Positions 17,794 to 27,534 of a stretch of 64,000 nucleotides of DNA are shown in pieces (positions within the stretch are counted from its first letter, which is position 1; the number at the start of each line of letters is the position of its first letter). The DNA lies in NCBI GenBank assembly GCA_946186575.1, contig CAMHNO010000008.1, forward strand, positions 1 to 64,000. Reading direction: 5' to 3'. Position numbers and translations under genes: made by a program. The DNA comes from an uncultured Prevotellaceae bacterium (GTDB lineage: Bacteria > Bacteroidota > Bacteroidia > Bacteroidales > Muribaculaceae). The notes below the pieces were generated by a model, which saw only the letters and a program-made list of their open reading frames with translations, had not been told where the DNA came from and did not search any database.

Positions 17794-17946
17794 TTTTTCA
17801 GTTTGCAAAAATAGCAATAATTATTGTCGTGAGTTTAATTTTTTGCTAATTATTTTGCCTTCTGAGCTAAAAAAAGGCTTAAACGCATGGCCGCTCGCGT
17901 ACAGATTGTGATTTTTAGGCTTTTTTGTTGAAAAAAAACATGCTAT

Positions 17947-17971
17947 GTCAAAGATTTTGTATATCTTTGAC
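17947..17971 (+). promoter_or_regulatory. Inverted repeat overlapping a TATCTTTG promoter box
   Basis: Perfect 9-bp inverted repeat gtcaaagat / atctttgac (17947-17955 and 17963-17971) with a 7-base spacer. The right arm is the -7 box TATCTTTG (17962-17969). The start codon of the next gene is at 17977, so the transcript would begin at or next to the ATG and be leaderless. No good -33 box is seen. The palindrome could be an operator in this divergent intergenic region. Confidence 0.5.
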
Positions 17972-17976
17972 CGATT

Positions 17977-18453
17977 ATGGACTTTACTTCGATTGAATTT
18001 TACACTATAGCATTTTGTGTGGCAATGGGGCTGCTGGGATTCTTCTTGGGACAAAAGAGAACAAAACCAGCATCGTCGCACATCGATGCACTCGACCTTG
18101 AGCCTGCAGCAACTGATAGCGAGCAAGACACAGGAACAATCAAGTTTACCGCTGCCGACGACGGTAGCGGCACAGTAACCATTGAGCGCCGGGGAATGCG
18201 GCTGGTAGATGGCGAGACCGTCAACCTCATTGCTACGATAGTCGACGACAAGCTCACCATCGAGGAGAAGAAGGGCATGGTATCGGCATTTGGTGGCAGC
18301 GGCAGGATGATGGACGGCAAGGTTGTGGTCGGCTACATTCCGGCAGATGTAAAGGTCTATGTGCGTTATGAGAGCAGTGTCACGGGTCAGTGGTGCAAGT
18401 TTGCTTTCAAGAACACGCCCCGCTACTTTATTGAGCGCGAAATGCGATATTAG
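17977..18453 (+). CDS. Hypothetical membrane-anchored protein
   Basis: 158 residues. An N-terminal membrane segment (FYTIAFCVAMGLLGFFLG, about 8-25) is followed by a positive stop (QKRTK), an acidic linker, and a beta-rich domain (about 50-158) with repeated V/T/I strands and a C-terminal YFIEREMRY. The charge order suggests an N-out/C-in anchor, but the topology is not certain. I do not recognise a family. It stands between the divergent polyprenyl synthase and the first PorZ-like gene with a 116-base gap to the latter. Probably made from a leaderless mRNA. Confidence 0.7.
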   Translation: MDFTSIEFYTIAFCVAMGLLGFFLGQKRTKPASSHIDALDLEPAATDSEQDTGTIKFTAADDGSGTVTIERRGMRLVDGETVNLIATIVDDKLTIEEKKGMVSAFGGSGRMMDGKVVVGYIPADVKVYVRYESSVTGQWCKFAFKNTPRYFIEREMRY

Positions 18454-18569
18454 TTGGGCAATTGATAAAGCACAATTTTTGTTGATACACAATATTAATA
18501 AGGCATTTTTCGTTTTAGTAATTAGATATCTCTTAGAATTTAAAATCACACAATATTCAAGACATCAGC

Positions 18570-20897
18570 ATGATAAAGAAACTTATTCTGGCTTTACTGC
18601 TCGCTTTGCCTATGATGGCCAGTGCTCAGCTGGGTGCGGGACAATGGAAAATACACCCTTACTTCGTGGGTGGGAGCACTAAGAACTGCATAGACGCAGG
18701 CACAAGGGTTTACTACCTCTCGAGCGGCAGTCTTTATTACTTCGACAAGGAGACACAAAGCAACAATGAACTTGATGCTAACACCATTCTCAACGATGTT
18801 AACATAGGGCAAGTATATTATAACTACAACAAGCAATATCTTGTTGTTGCCTACGATAATTGCAACATCGACATAGTGCTCAACTCGGGCGAAGTGGTGA
18901 ATGTGCCGGCTCTCAAGGACGTTGTGATACACCGAGCCAAGAAAATCAACGATGTGACATTTGCCAGTGGCAAAATCTATGTGGCCACGTCGTTTGGCTA
19001 CATAGTGCTCGACGATGAGACCTTCGGAGTGAAGGAGGTGAGAAACTATAATGCCAGTGTGAAATCGGTGGCCGAGGTGGGACCTTACAAGGTAATGAGC
19101 CTGTCGAGCAAGTTCTACTATTGTGGAGCCAATGAGGTGGTAGAGACAGCGGCACGACACAAGTGTCACGACAATGCCAAGGGCGACGGCCTTATCTATC
19201 CTATCACTGACGATAAGTTCCTGCTCACGTGCAATGCCACATTCCAGATTGTGACCATAGGACACGGAACCGACAGCCTAGGCGTGGACACGCTCAACTT
19301 CACCTTCAAGCAGGTGGTGGCAGCTGCTCCCACCACAGTGCAGCCTTATCCTGGTGGCTATGTGGCAAGCTTTGGCCCCAAGAATTACTATTACACCATC
19401 TTGCCCGATGCCAGCAAGACCACTAAGGTGACTGCTGCGAACAACGAGATATATTCCAGCCAGGAAGAGGGCAACTGGTGGGTGGTGGGCACCAAGGGCA
19501 TAGCCCACATTGTGGGTGGTGTGAAAGGCGATTATCTCTTGCCAAGCGGCATCAGCATCGCTGCCAACGCCTACTATAGCGCCTACGACCCCTATCAGGG
19601 TCGGGTGTTGCTGGGCCGCACAACCGACAATTTTGTGCTTGAGAGTGCAAACTCAGGTGCCAAGACCGAGATAAACAGCTACGACGGCTCGCAGTGGCGC
19701 AACATCACCCCCGTGGGAGCGCCCAACAACCAGGGCAACAAAGACATTGTGCCATCGCCCAACGAGCCCAACACCTACTACTACTGCTGCCGCACCACAA
19801 GCGGAGTGTGCAAGGTGAAAAACGATACTGTGGTGGTGCGCTATGATGCCACCAACAGCCCCTACGCCACCCGTTGCGTGGCTATGCGTTTCGACTCGAA
19901 GGGCAACCTGTGGATGCCTCAGAGTCGCAGCGCTAACAACATCGATGCCATGGCAATAACCCCTGCCAACCAGTTGCTGACCCAGGTGGACTCGTCCAAG
20001 TTTGTGATTAACGACATGGGCGGAGCTTGCTACAGCTCGGGCTTCAAGCGCTATGCTTTTGACATTGGTGCTGGCGACACCAAGGTGTACTCGGCTGGCG
20101 ACTACAACTCGCCAGTGGTCATTTGGAACAACAACGACGACTTGAGCCTCAAGCAGTTTAAGGTGTTCAGCAGCTTTAACGACCAGGAGAACAGAAATTT
20201 TGCCCCATGGGGATGGATCTACATCAAGGCCGACAACGAAGGCATGGTGTGGCTTGGAACCGTGAGAGGAGTGGTGTCGATGAATCCTGCCAATGCCTTT
20301 GACGATGACTTTAGAATCAACCTCATATCCTACACAAAATTTGAGGGTATCGAAACCGCGGGAACATTGTGCGATGGATTGCAGGTCAACTACATTGATG
20401 TGGACGCAGCCAACAATAAGTGGATTGCCACCAATGCCTCGGGTGTCTACTACGTGAGTGCCGATGGCTCGGAGGTGTACAAGCACTTCGACTCAAGCAA
20501 CAGTCCGCTGCCTTGCGACCAAATCTACAGCGTGTGCTGCAACCGCGCCACTGGCTCGGTGATTATAGTCACTCCACAAGGTGTGGTAGAGTACTATTGC
20601 GACGTGACCCCTGCGGCAAGCGACTACAGCAATGTCTATGCCTATCCCTCTGTGATAGAGCCCAGTTTCACTGGCATGGTGGCCATCAACGGGCTCATGG
20701 CCGAGTCGAACGTGGTGATTGCCGATGCCAGCGGCAACGTGGTGCGCAGCCTTGCCTCTAATGGCGGCATCGCCCTGTGGGACGTGTGCGACGAAGGTGG
20801 CGTGCGAGTTGAGACTGGCTACTACAGCGTCTATGCCTCGCAAGGCGAGACGAGCACCAGTGGCGAGCCCCTGCTGCGCATTGCAGTGATCAAGTGA
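18570..20897 (+). CDS. porZ: PorZ-like beta-propeller protein 1 (T9SS-associated)
   Basis: 775 residues. Signal peptide ends ASAQ near residue 20, then GAGQWKIHPYF, the conserved opening of PorZ-type proteins. Two seven-bladed beta-propellers of the two-component-regulator type follow (roughly 25-350 and 360-690). The end is a C-terminal Ig-like/FlgD-like domain starting DVTPAASDYSNVYAYP. PorZ is a surface protein of the type IX secretion attachment complex that helps link A-LPS to secreted cargo. This is the first of three tandem paralogs. It and the next one share many blocks (for example FGYIVLDDE/FGYIVIDES and PSPNEPNTYYY/VSPNEPNTYFF). Which copy, if any, is the true PorZ is not certain. 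Confidence 0.8.
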   Translation: MIKKLILALLLALPMMASAQLGAGQWKIHPYFVGGSTKNCIDAGTRVYYLSSGSLYYFDKETQSNNELDANTILNDVNIGQVYYNYNKQYLVVAYDNCNIDIVLNSGEVVNVPALKDVVIHRAKKINDVTFASGKIYVATSFGYIVLDDETFGVKEVRNYNASVKSVAEVGPYKVMSLSSKFYYCGANEVVETAARHKCHDNAKGDGLIYPITDDKFLLTCNATFQIVTIGHGTDSLGVDTLNFTFKQVVAAAPTTVQPYPGGYVASFGPKNYYYTILPDASKTTKVTAANNEIYSSQEEGNWWVVGTKGIAHIVGGVKGDYLLPSGISIAANAYYSAYDPYQGRVLLGRTTDNFVLESANSGAKTEINSYDGSQWRNITPVGAPNNQGNKDIVPSPNEPNTYYYCCRTTSGVCKVKNDTVVVRYDATNSPYATRCVAMRFDSKGNLWMPQSRSANNIDAMAITPANQLLTQVDSSKFVINDMGGACYSSGFKRYAFDIGAGDTKVYSAGDYNSPVVIWNNNDDLSLKQFKVFSSFNDQENRNFAPWGWIYIKADNEGMVWLGTVRGVVSMNPANAFDDDFRINLISYTKFEGIETAGTLCDGLQVNYIDVDAANNKWIATNASGVYYVSADGSEVYKHFDSSNSPLPCDQIYSVCCNRATGSVIIVTPQGVVEYYCDVTPAASDYSNVYAYPSVIEPSFTGMVAINGLMAESNVVIADASGNVVRSLASNGGIALWDVCDEGGVRVETGYYSVYASQGETSTSGEPLLRIAVIK

Positions 20898-20904
20898 CTT
20901 ATGC

Positions 20905-21078
20905 TTAATGCATAATGCGCAATTGAACTTGTGATTTTGCCGCGCTTGGCGTGGAAATTGGAGCACTTGGTGCTAAAATTTAAAGGCGCTGACGCGATAG
21001 AATTGATTTTTATAATTAAAGGATAAAATTTTAGAGCCTCAGGCTCTTTAATTTCCACTCCGCCAGGAGTGGCAAAAA
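20905..21078. repeat. Dispersed hairpin repeat, copy 2
   Basis: A string of small hairpins joined by AAATT-rich linkers: agcacttggtgct, ggcgctgacgcg, agagcctcaggctct (palindromic) and ccactccgccaggagtgg. The ends match copy 1 (16660-16795) in reverse complement. It fills the gap between the first two PorZ-like genes and ends 15 bases before the second. Confidence 0.7.
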
Positions 21079-21092
21079 AATAATAAAATAAA

Positions 21093-23450
21093 ATGCGAAA
21101 AGTAGTTTGTTGTTTAGCTTTAGCGATAGTAACCTTAATCGCAAGTGCCCAGATAGGTTCGGGGCAATGGAAAATACACCCTTATTTCGTTGGTGGAAAT
21201 CTCGTCAACTGCATTGATGCGTCTCATCATGTCTATTTTCTCACAAATGGTACTTTGTTTTGCTACAACAAGGGTGATAATGTGTGCAAGTCGCTCGATG
21301 CCACTGGCGACCTCAACGGCGGCCAGGTAAAGCAGATTTATTATGACTACGGCATGGGCAATCTGTTCATCACCTACGACGACTGCAACATCGACATTAT
21401 CAAGAACGATGGCAAGGTGGTGAACGTTAGTGCTATCAAGGATGTGATACTATCGAAGGAAAAGGTGATCAACGACATTTCGTTTGCCAACGGTAAAGCT
21501 TATGTTGCCACCTCGTTTGGCTACATCGTTATCGACGAGAGCAATTTTGCCGTGACCGAGGTGCGAAATTATAATTACAATGTGCTGTCGGTGTCGGTTG
21601 TGGGCGAATACAAGGTGATGAGCTTGCTCAATCGCTTTTACTATGGCCGTGCTGATAAATCCTTTGAAATCTTAACACTGCACGATAAGGTGGACCAGAC
21701 GTGGGGCAACGGTAATATTATCCCCATTGGCGACAACAAGTTCTTCTTTTTGACGGCCAGCGCGCTCTATCAGGTGACAATGACTGCCACCAGCGATGGG
21801 AAACTGACCTTTGAAGCCACCCAGATGCCTGGTGACATACCCACTGCCGTTCAGCGCACTCCATCGGGGTTTGTGGCAAGTAATTACTACAACTACTACT
21901 CAGGGCCTTATGGAATGAAACTCAAGAATTTCTTGGACTATTACTACACCTGCGATGAGAATGGCGACAATGTGACCAAGCATGATGGAGCTGGACTCTA
22001 CAGCTCGCATGAGCCAGGCAACTGGTGGGTGCTCAGCACCGACGAGCTCTACCACATTGTGGGGGGAGTGAAGGGCGAGGCTGTTCAGCCCAATGGCATC
22101 AGCATCTCGGCCCGCACCTACTGGTCAACCTACGACCCTTATCAGCAGCGAGTGCTCCTGTGCCGCAGCTCGGAGAACGCTGTAATGGTGCATTACGACG
22201 CTACCGATGTCACTCAGGTCAACTCCTACGACGGCTCGCAGTGGCGCGACATCACTCCATCGTTTAACGACACCTATGGTGGCAACTTCTGGATTGAAGT
22301 GTCGCCCAACGAGCCTAACACCTACTTCTTCTGCTTCCGCAAGACCGGAGGTGTGGCAAAGGTTCAGAACGATGCCATAGTAGCTCGCTACGACATGACC
22401 AATAGCCCCGTCAACGAGCGCCTTGTGGCCATTAGATTTGACTCGAAAGGCAATCTGTGGATGGCTCAGCCTCGCGACCCAAACATCGATGTGGTGGCCA
22501 TCAGCGCCGAGAATCAGAAGAACAATCAAGTCACACCCTCAATTTTTGTCACTAACGACCTGGGTCACGCATGCTACTCAGGTGCTAAAGGTGGCAGTAA
22601 GCGCATTTGCTTCGACATTGGCGCTGGCGACACTAAGGTCTATTCGAGTGGCGACTACAATGCTCCTCTTGTGGTCTGGAACAACAACGATGACCTGAGC
22701 CTCAAGCAGTATAAGGTGTTTACCACCTTTAATGATCAGAACAACAAGCAATTCTCCACTTACGGTTGGCTGTGTGCCAAGGCCGACAATGATGGACGCA
22801 TGTGGTTGGGCACCGTGAGCGGTATTATCACTTTCGACCCCACCCAAGCCTTTGACGACGACTTCCGCATCACTCGCCACAAGGTGGTGAAAGACGAGGG
22901 GAAAGCCGTCAACGAAATTCTGCTCGAAGGCATACAGGTCAACTACATCGACGTGGATCAGTTCAACCGCAAGTGGGTGGGAACTAACACTAATGGCGTG
23001 TATCTGGTGAGTGCCGATGGCTCTGAAATCATCAAGCATTTCACCACCAGCAACAGTCCATTGCCGACCGACCAAATTTACAGTTTGACTTACAACCCCA
23101 ATACCAATTCGGTGATAATTGTTACACCTAATGGTGTGCTGGAGTACATTAACGACGTTACCCCCGCTGCAAGCGATTATAGCAACGTCTATGCCTACCC
23201 CAATCCCGTGCAATCAACATTCACAGGATATGTGACCATCAAGGGCTTGATGGAAAACTCTAAGGTGGTTATCACCGATGCCAACGGCAAGACTGTGGCT
23301 ACGCTCAACTCGACTGGTGGCATTGCCATGTGGGACGCCTGCGACACTAATGGAGTGCCAGTGAAGACTGGGGTGTACAAAGTGTATGCCGCACAACAGC
23401 ACACCAACACGACAGGCAAACCGCTGACAAAAATCGCTGTAATAAAGTGA
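21093..23450 (+). CDS. PorZ-like beta-propeller protein 2
   Basis: 785 residues with signal peptide (ends ASAQ) and the same opening GSGQWKIHPYFVGGN as the gene before it. Two beta-propellers are followed by the C-terminal domain DVTPAASDYSNVYAYPNPVQ, which contains the YPNP motif common in T9SS-type C-terminal domains and ends KIAVIK. By reading, it is closer to copy 1 than to copy 3, including exact blocks such as FDIGAGDTKVYS and WNNNDDLSLKQ. This suggests a recent duplication of that pair. Exported and surface-linked role is inferred from PorZ. A short hairpin (catgccc / gggcatg, 23451-23489) follows. Confidence 0.8.
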   Translation: MRKVVCCLALAIVTLIASAQIGSGQWKIHPYFVGGNLVNCIDASHHVYFLTNGTLFCYNKGDNVCKSLDATGDLNGGQVKQIYYDYGMGNLFITYDDCNIDIIKNDGKVVNVSAIKDVILSKEKVINDISFANGKAYVATSFGYIVIDESNFAVTEVRNYNYNVLSVSVVGEYKVMSLLNRFYYGRADKSFEILTLHDKVDQTWGNGNIIPIGDNKFFFLTASALYQVTMTATSDGKLTFEATQMPGDIPTAVQRTPSGFVASNYYNYYSGPYGMKLKNFLDYYYTCDENGDNVTKHDGAGLYSSHEPGNWWVLSTDELYHIVGGVKGEAVQPNGISISARTYWSTYDPYQQRVLLCRSSENAVMVHYDATDVTQVNSYDGSQWRDITPSFNDTYGGNFWIEVSPNEPNTYFFCFRKTGGVAKVQNDAIVARYDMTNSPVNERLVAIRFDSKGNLWMAQPRDPNIDVVAISAENQKNNQVTPSIFVTNDLGHACYSGAKGGSKRICFDIGAGDTKVYSSGDYNAPLVVWNNNDDLSLKQYKVFTTFNDQNNKQFSTYGWLCAKADNDGRMWLGTVSGIITFDPTQAFDDDFRITRHKVVKDEGKAVNEILLEGIQVNYIDVDQFNRKWVGTNTNGVYLVSADGSEIIKHFTTSNSPLPTDQIYSLTYNPNTNSVIIVTPNGVLEYINDVTPAASDYSNVYAYPNPVQSTFTGYVTIKGLMENSKVVITDANGKTVATLNSTGGIAMWDACDTNGVPVKTGVYKVYAAQQHTNTTGKPLTKIAVIK

Positions 23451-23548
23451 CATGCCCTGCACGGGCTGCATTAATGGACCGGGGCATGCGAGGCAATCAC
23501 TCTCTCGCTCTTGTCCATCGAAAACGATAATTGACTAAAACGAAAGAA

Positions 23549-25867
23549 ATGAAACATATCATCACTGTTGTAATTGCGCTTGCTGCCCTAATGGCGCAGG
23601 CGCAAAGCGACTTTGGCAAGTGGATAATGCATCCCACCTTTGCCGGCTCAAAGATAACTAATTGTATCGACACCGGCGACGATGTCTATTACCTGGCAAG
23701 TGGAAACTTGTTTCGTTACGACAAGGAAACTCAGGAAAATGAGCACCTGAACAAGGCCAACTACCTCAACGACTCGGGAGTGAAGAACATCTATTACAAT
23801 GCCGAGAAGAATTACATCATGGTGGCCTATCTCAATTCTAACATCGACGTGATTGACGTGAGTTCGCGCAGCGTTAGTAACATGAGCGACATCAAGGAAT
23901 ATAGCTACATGGGGTCGAAGGAGATTAACGACATCACCTTTGCCGCAGGCAACCGTGCTGTGGTGGCCACCGATTTTGGTTTTGTGATCTTCGACGACAG
24001 CAAGCTCGAGGTGACCACGTCGTTTGTGGCGGGCTACGAGATGTCGAGTGCTGTGATCATGGGCGACTACATTATCTTGAATCACGACAGCAATCTGCTC
24101 TATGCGCCAGTGAGCAAGCACCTGCAGTTCTTGACCGACCTCAGCCAGACTAAGGTTTACCTCAATGGTGCCATTGTTCCCATTTCAAGCGACAGGTTCT
24201 TCATGCTTGATCAATACCAGCTGAGCCTGGTGAAAATTAGCGTCAATGGCGATAAACTCTCGTTCGGTGCCACGCGGATAGTGCAAGAAAAACCACTGGC
24301 AGTGAACAAACTGCGCGAGGGTGGCTATGTGGCAAGTTTTGAGGAAACATCGTTTCATTACACCTTGAGTGCCACTGGCGACGCAGCCGAGCAGCACGAT
24401 GGTGCGGGCATCTACTCGAGCCTTGAAGGGGGCGATGCAATGTGGGTGCTCGATGAGCAGGGTCTCAAGCACACCAAGGGCGGAGTGGTAACCGACAACG
24501 TTAAGCCTAATGCCATCTCCATAGCCGGCGTGCCATTCTGGATGGCCTATGACTCGCAGGCTGGCAAGTTGCTGCTCTCGGGCACTGCCGACAATGCCGT
24601 GCTCGAAAGTCTGAAAAATCAAGTTACAGAGCTCAACACCTACGACGGCGTGATGTGGACCGACGTCACTCCGGCCTCCTTGCCGCAGCCCGATGAGTCG
24701 GGGTCGTGGCCAGTGATTTCGCCCAATGAGGACAATACCTATTTCTTCAGCACTCGCAAGCTGGGAGTGGTGAAGGTGAGCAACGATAAGATTACAGCAC
24801 AATACACCGAGGATAACTGCAATGGCAACTTCAGGCGCCTGGTGGCTCTGAGATTTGACTCGCAGGGTAATCTGTGGGCAGTGCAACCCCGCGACCAGGA
24901 AACGCCAGTAGTGGCCATCAGGCCTGCTGCCCAGGCCAAGGCCAGCCTCGCTCCTGCCGACCTCGTTAGAAACACAAGCACCCACCTGCGCAACCTCTAT
25001 CACGAGGGCTCGAAACGAGTGCAGTTTGCGATTGGTGCAGGCGACGTTAAGGTGGCAAGTAATGGCGACTATCAGCGACCCGTAGTGGTTTGGGAAAACA
25101 ATGCCGACCTGTCGCTCAAGCGCAGCATCACATTTGCCTCGGGCTCGCTGCCCGATCAGGATGGCAAACGCCTCGACTGGTACGACATTCGCAGCATCAC
25201 TGCCGACAACGACGGCATGGTGTGGATGGGCACCACATCGGGAATGATTGCTTTCGACCCACGGCAGGCGTTTGATGCCGACTTCCACGTCACTCACATC
25301 AAGGTGCCTCGCAACGATGGCACTAATCTTGCCGACTATCTGCTCGACGGACAGACGATAAACTGCATTGCTGTGGATGGTGCCAATCGCAAGTGGATAG
25401 GGACCGATGGCTCGGGACTATTCCTCGTGAGTGCTGACGGGCAGCAAGTGCTCAAGAATTTTAATGCCTCTAACAGCGTGATGGGTAGCAACCAAATCTA
25501 TTTTGTGTGCTGCGACCCCACGAGCAACTCGGTCTTTGTGACCACGCCCTTAGGGGTGGCTGAGTACAAGAGCGACGCAACTCCCGGCGAGGGCAGCTTC
25601 AGCTCTATCATGGCCTATCCCAACCCCGTCAGGCCCGACTATGGCGGCCCCATCAACATCACCGGGCTCATGGATAACTCGGTTGTGAAAATTTGTGACC
25701 CGGCTGGCAATGTGATTCGCACGCTCAAGTCAACCGGTGGCATGGTGACCTGGGACGGCTGCAACTATAACGGTGACCTTGTGCCAACGGGAATCTACAC
25801 CATCCTCGCCTCTCAAGCCCAGGGCTCCAGTGGCGGCGGCAGCACTAAGGTGCTTATTGTGAGATAG
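23549..25867 (+). CDS. PorZ-like beta-propeller protein 3
   Basis: 772 residues from the ATG at 23549; an in-frame TTG at 23531 would add MTKTKE in front of a normal signal peptide and is less likely. The signal peptide ends AQAQ, then SDFGKWIMHPTFAGSKITNC, a more diverged form of the opening seen in copies 1 and 2. Two propellers and a C-terminal domain with MAYPNPVRPDYGG follow, ending KVLIVR. It retains shared blocks (FAIGAGDVKVAS, RKWIGTDGSGLFLVS) but differs more, so it is an older paralog. A perfect 14-bp hairpin follows. The three genes lie head to tail and may share regulation. Confidence 0.8.
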   Translation: MKHIITVVIALAALMAQAQSDFGKWIMHPTFAGSKITNCIDTGDDVYYLASGNLFRYDKETQENEHLNKANYLNDSGVKNIYYNAEKNYIMVAYLNSNIDVIDVSSRSVSNMSDIKEYSYMGSKEINDITFAAGNRAVVATDFGFVIFDDSKLEVTTSFVAGYEMSSAVIMGDYIILNHDSNLLYAPVSKHLQFLTDLSQTKVYLNGAIVPISSDRFFMLDQYQLSLVKISVNGDKLSFGATRIVQEKPLAVNKLREGGYVASFEETSFHYTLSATGDAAEQHDGAGIYSSLEGGDAMWVLDEQGLKHTKGGVVTDNVKPNAISIAGVPFWMAYDSQAGKLLLSGTADNAVLESLKNQVTELNTYDGVMWTDVTPASLPQPDESGSWPVISPNEDNTYFFSTRKLGVVKVSNDKITAQYTEDNCNGNFRRLVALRFDSQGNLWAVQPRDQETPVVAIRPAAQAKASLAPADLVRNTSTHLRNLYHEGSKRVQFAIGAGDVKVASNGDYQRPVVVWENNADLSLKRSITFASGSLPDQDGKRLDWYDIRSITADNDGMVWMGTTSGMIAFDPRQAFDADFHVTHIKVPRNDGTNLADYLLDGQTINCIAVDGANRKWIGTDGSGLFLVSADGQQVLKNFNASNSVMGSNQIYFVCCDPTSNSVFVTTPLGVAEYKSDATPGEGSFSSIMAYPNPVRPDYGGPINITGLMDNSVVKICDPAGNVIRTLKSTGGMVTWDGCNYNGDLVPTGIYTILASQAQGSSGGGSTKVLIVR

Positions 25868-25891
25868 CCCTCCACATACATTATAGTCAAC

Positions 25892-25941
25892 ACTCCAGCG
25901 TGAACGATGGCATTTTGCTCATGGTTCACGCTGGAGTTTGC
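25892..25941 (+). terminator. Hairpin terminator after the PorZ-like cluster
   Basis: Perfect 14-bp stem actccagcgtgaac / gttcacgctggagt (25892-25905 and 25924-25937), followed by a short T-rich stretch. It lies between convergent transcription units. Confidence 0.75.
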
Positions 25942-25983
25942 TGTGTGTGCATTACGAGTGATGCGGTGGGTAGCGCTGCAAGT

Positions 25984-26511
25984 TCAGTTGGCCCCTGTAG
26001 CAGCGGTGGCGGCCTTCTTGCGCTTTAGGGTCATGAAGGTGAAGGGATGAGGGTTGCGATCGTCGGCAGGATGCTCCTCGCGGCTGACGATGGTCCATGA
26101 GCGCAAGTCGATGCGCGGGAAATAGGCATCGGCATCCTTAAACTCATGCTCTATAACCGTGAGGTGGATGGTAGTCACCACTGGAAATGTGGCGTTATAA
26201 ATCTCGGCGCCACCAACGACGAACACCTCGCCGGGCATGGTGGCTGACGCGAGCGCCTCGTCGATGCTATGGACTACGGTCACGCCCTCGGGGCAGTAAT
26301 CCCGCTTGCGGGTGATAACAATGTTCTGACGCCCGGGCAGAGCGCCCTTTGGGAACGACTCAAAGGTCTTGCGCCCCATCACTATGCTATGGCCCATGGT
26401 GGTCTCCTTGAAATGACGCATGTCGGCTGGCAAGTGGCACAGCAGCTGCCCCTGCCGCCCAATCGCCCCATTTCGGTCGATAGCTACTATGGCAGAAAGG
26501 TTATAGTTCAT
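25984..26511 (-). CDS. folA: Dihydrofolate reductase
   Basis: 175 residues. Reduces dihydrofolate to tetrahydrofolate with NADPH. Characteristic opening LSAIVAIDRNGAIGRQGQLL with the folate-site acidic region (HLPADMRHFK), the NADPH motif VMGRKTFESFP and VFVVGGAEIYNA. The C-terminal tail (RKKAATAATGAN) is low-complexity and probably disordered. It lies 72 bases downstream of thyA on the same strand. Thymidylate synthase makes dihydrofolate, which this enzyme recycles, so the two most likely share the thyA promoter. Confidence 0.95.
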   Translation of the reverse strand: MNYNLSAIVAIDRNGAIGRQGQLLCHLPADMRHFKETTMGHSIVMGRKTFESFPKGALPGRQNIVITRKRDYCPEGVTVVHSIDEALASATMPGEVFVVGGAEIYNATFPVVTTIHLTVIEHEFKDADAYFPRIDLRSWTIVSREEHPADDRNPHPFTFMTLKRKKAATAATGAN

Positions 26512-26583
26512 AGTTTCCTATATAGTCTAAAAATACTACAAATTCTCAAAAGGTCTATTTGTGCATTGAGCATAATGCATCAG

Positions 26584-27378
26584 TCACACCGATACAACTC
26601 CCTTGATGAGCGGCCACGGGTCGTAGCCCTCGAGCCTAAAATCCTCGTACTGGTAGTCGAAGATGCTCTTCACTTCGGGGTTGAGAATCATGCGAGGCAG
26701 GGCACGTGGCTCACGGCTCAGCTGCTCGTGCACCTGGTCCATGTGGTTGAGATAGATGTGTGCGTCGCCAAAGGTGTGGACAAACTCGCCCGGCTCAAGG
26801 CTCGTGACATGCGCCACCATCATGCACAGCAGGGCATAGCTGGCAATGTTGAACGGCACGCCCAGAAACAGGTCGGCACTGCGCTGGTAGAGCTGGAGGC
26901 TGAGTTTGCCATCAGCCACATAGAACTGGAACAAGCAGTGGCATGGAGGCAACTTCATGGTGGGCACCTGTGCCACGTTCCACGCGCTCACCATGATGCG
27001 TCGCGAGTCGGGGGTGTTCTTTATCTGGTCGATGACCTGGCTAATCTGGTCGATGGCACCGCCATCGTAGTCGGGCCACGAGCGCCACTGGCTGCCATAC
27101 ACGGGGCCCAGATCACCATTTTCGTCGGCCCACTCATTCCATATTCGCACCCCATGCTCCTGCAGGTAGCGCACATTGGTGTCGCCCTTGAGGAACCACA
27201 GCAGTTCGTAGATGATAGACTTGAGGTGTACCTTCTTCGTCGTCAGCAGCGGGAAACCCTGGCTCAAGTCACAACGAAGCTGGTAGCCAAACACGCTCTT
27301 CGTGCCAGTACCCGTGCGGTCGTGCTTGATAGTGCCATTGTCCAGCACATGCTGCAATAAGTCGAGATATTGTTTCAT
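26584..27378 (-). CDS. thyA: Thymidylate synthase
   Basis: 264 residues, the standard ThyA length. Methylates dUMP to dTMP using methylene-tetrahydrofolate. Signatures: [12 protein letters not shown] near the N terminus, the active-site Cys in [12 protein letters not shown], and [20 protein letters not shown], which binds dUMP. The C terminus ends IKGVVSV. First gene of a thyA-folA pair, with a good promoter about 60 bases upstream. Confidence 0.97.
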   Translation of the reverse strand: MKQYLDLLQHVLDNGTIKHDRTGTGTKSVFGYQLRCDLSQGFPLLTTKKVHLKSIIYELLWFLKGDTNVRYLQEHGVRIWNEWADENGDLGPVYGSQWRSWPDYDGGAIDQISQVIDQIKNTPDSRRIMVSAWNVAQVPTMKLPPCHCLFQFYVADGKLSLQLYQRSADLFLGVPFNIASYALLCMMVAHVTSLEPGEFVHTFGDAHIYLNHMDQVHEQLSREPRALPRMILNPEVKSIFDYQYEDFRLEGYDPWPLIKGVVSV

Positions 27379-27442
27379 TGGTCAGTTGGTCATTAATTGT
27401 TAATTCAAACTTGTGGTGAGAGACGGCATAGCCATTAAGATG

Positions 27443-27472
27443 CAAAGGTATAAAAAAAAACGGAAAGCGCAA
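27443..27472 (-). promoter_or_regulatory. thyA-folA promoter
   Basis: Read on the minus strand: TTG (27472 to 27470), 19-base spacer, TACCTTTG (27450 to 27443). Transcription would start near 27436, giving a leader of about 58 bases. Confidence 0.75.
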
Positions 27473-27534
27473 TTAATAGATTTCAAGTTTAGAGATAACA
27501 CAGTTATCGTATAGGTTCATAATGAATGCACAAT

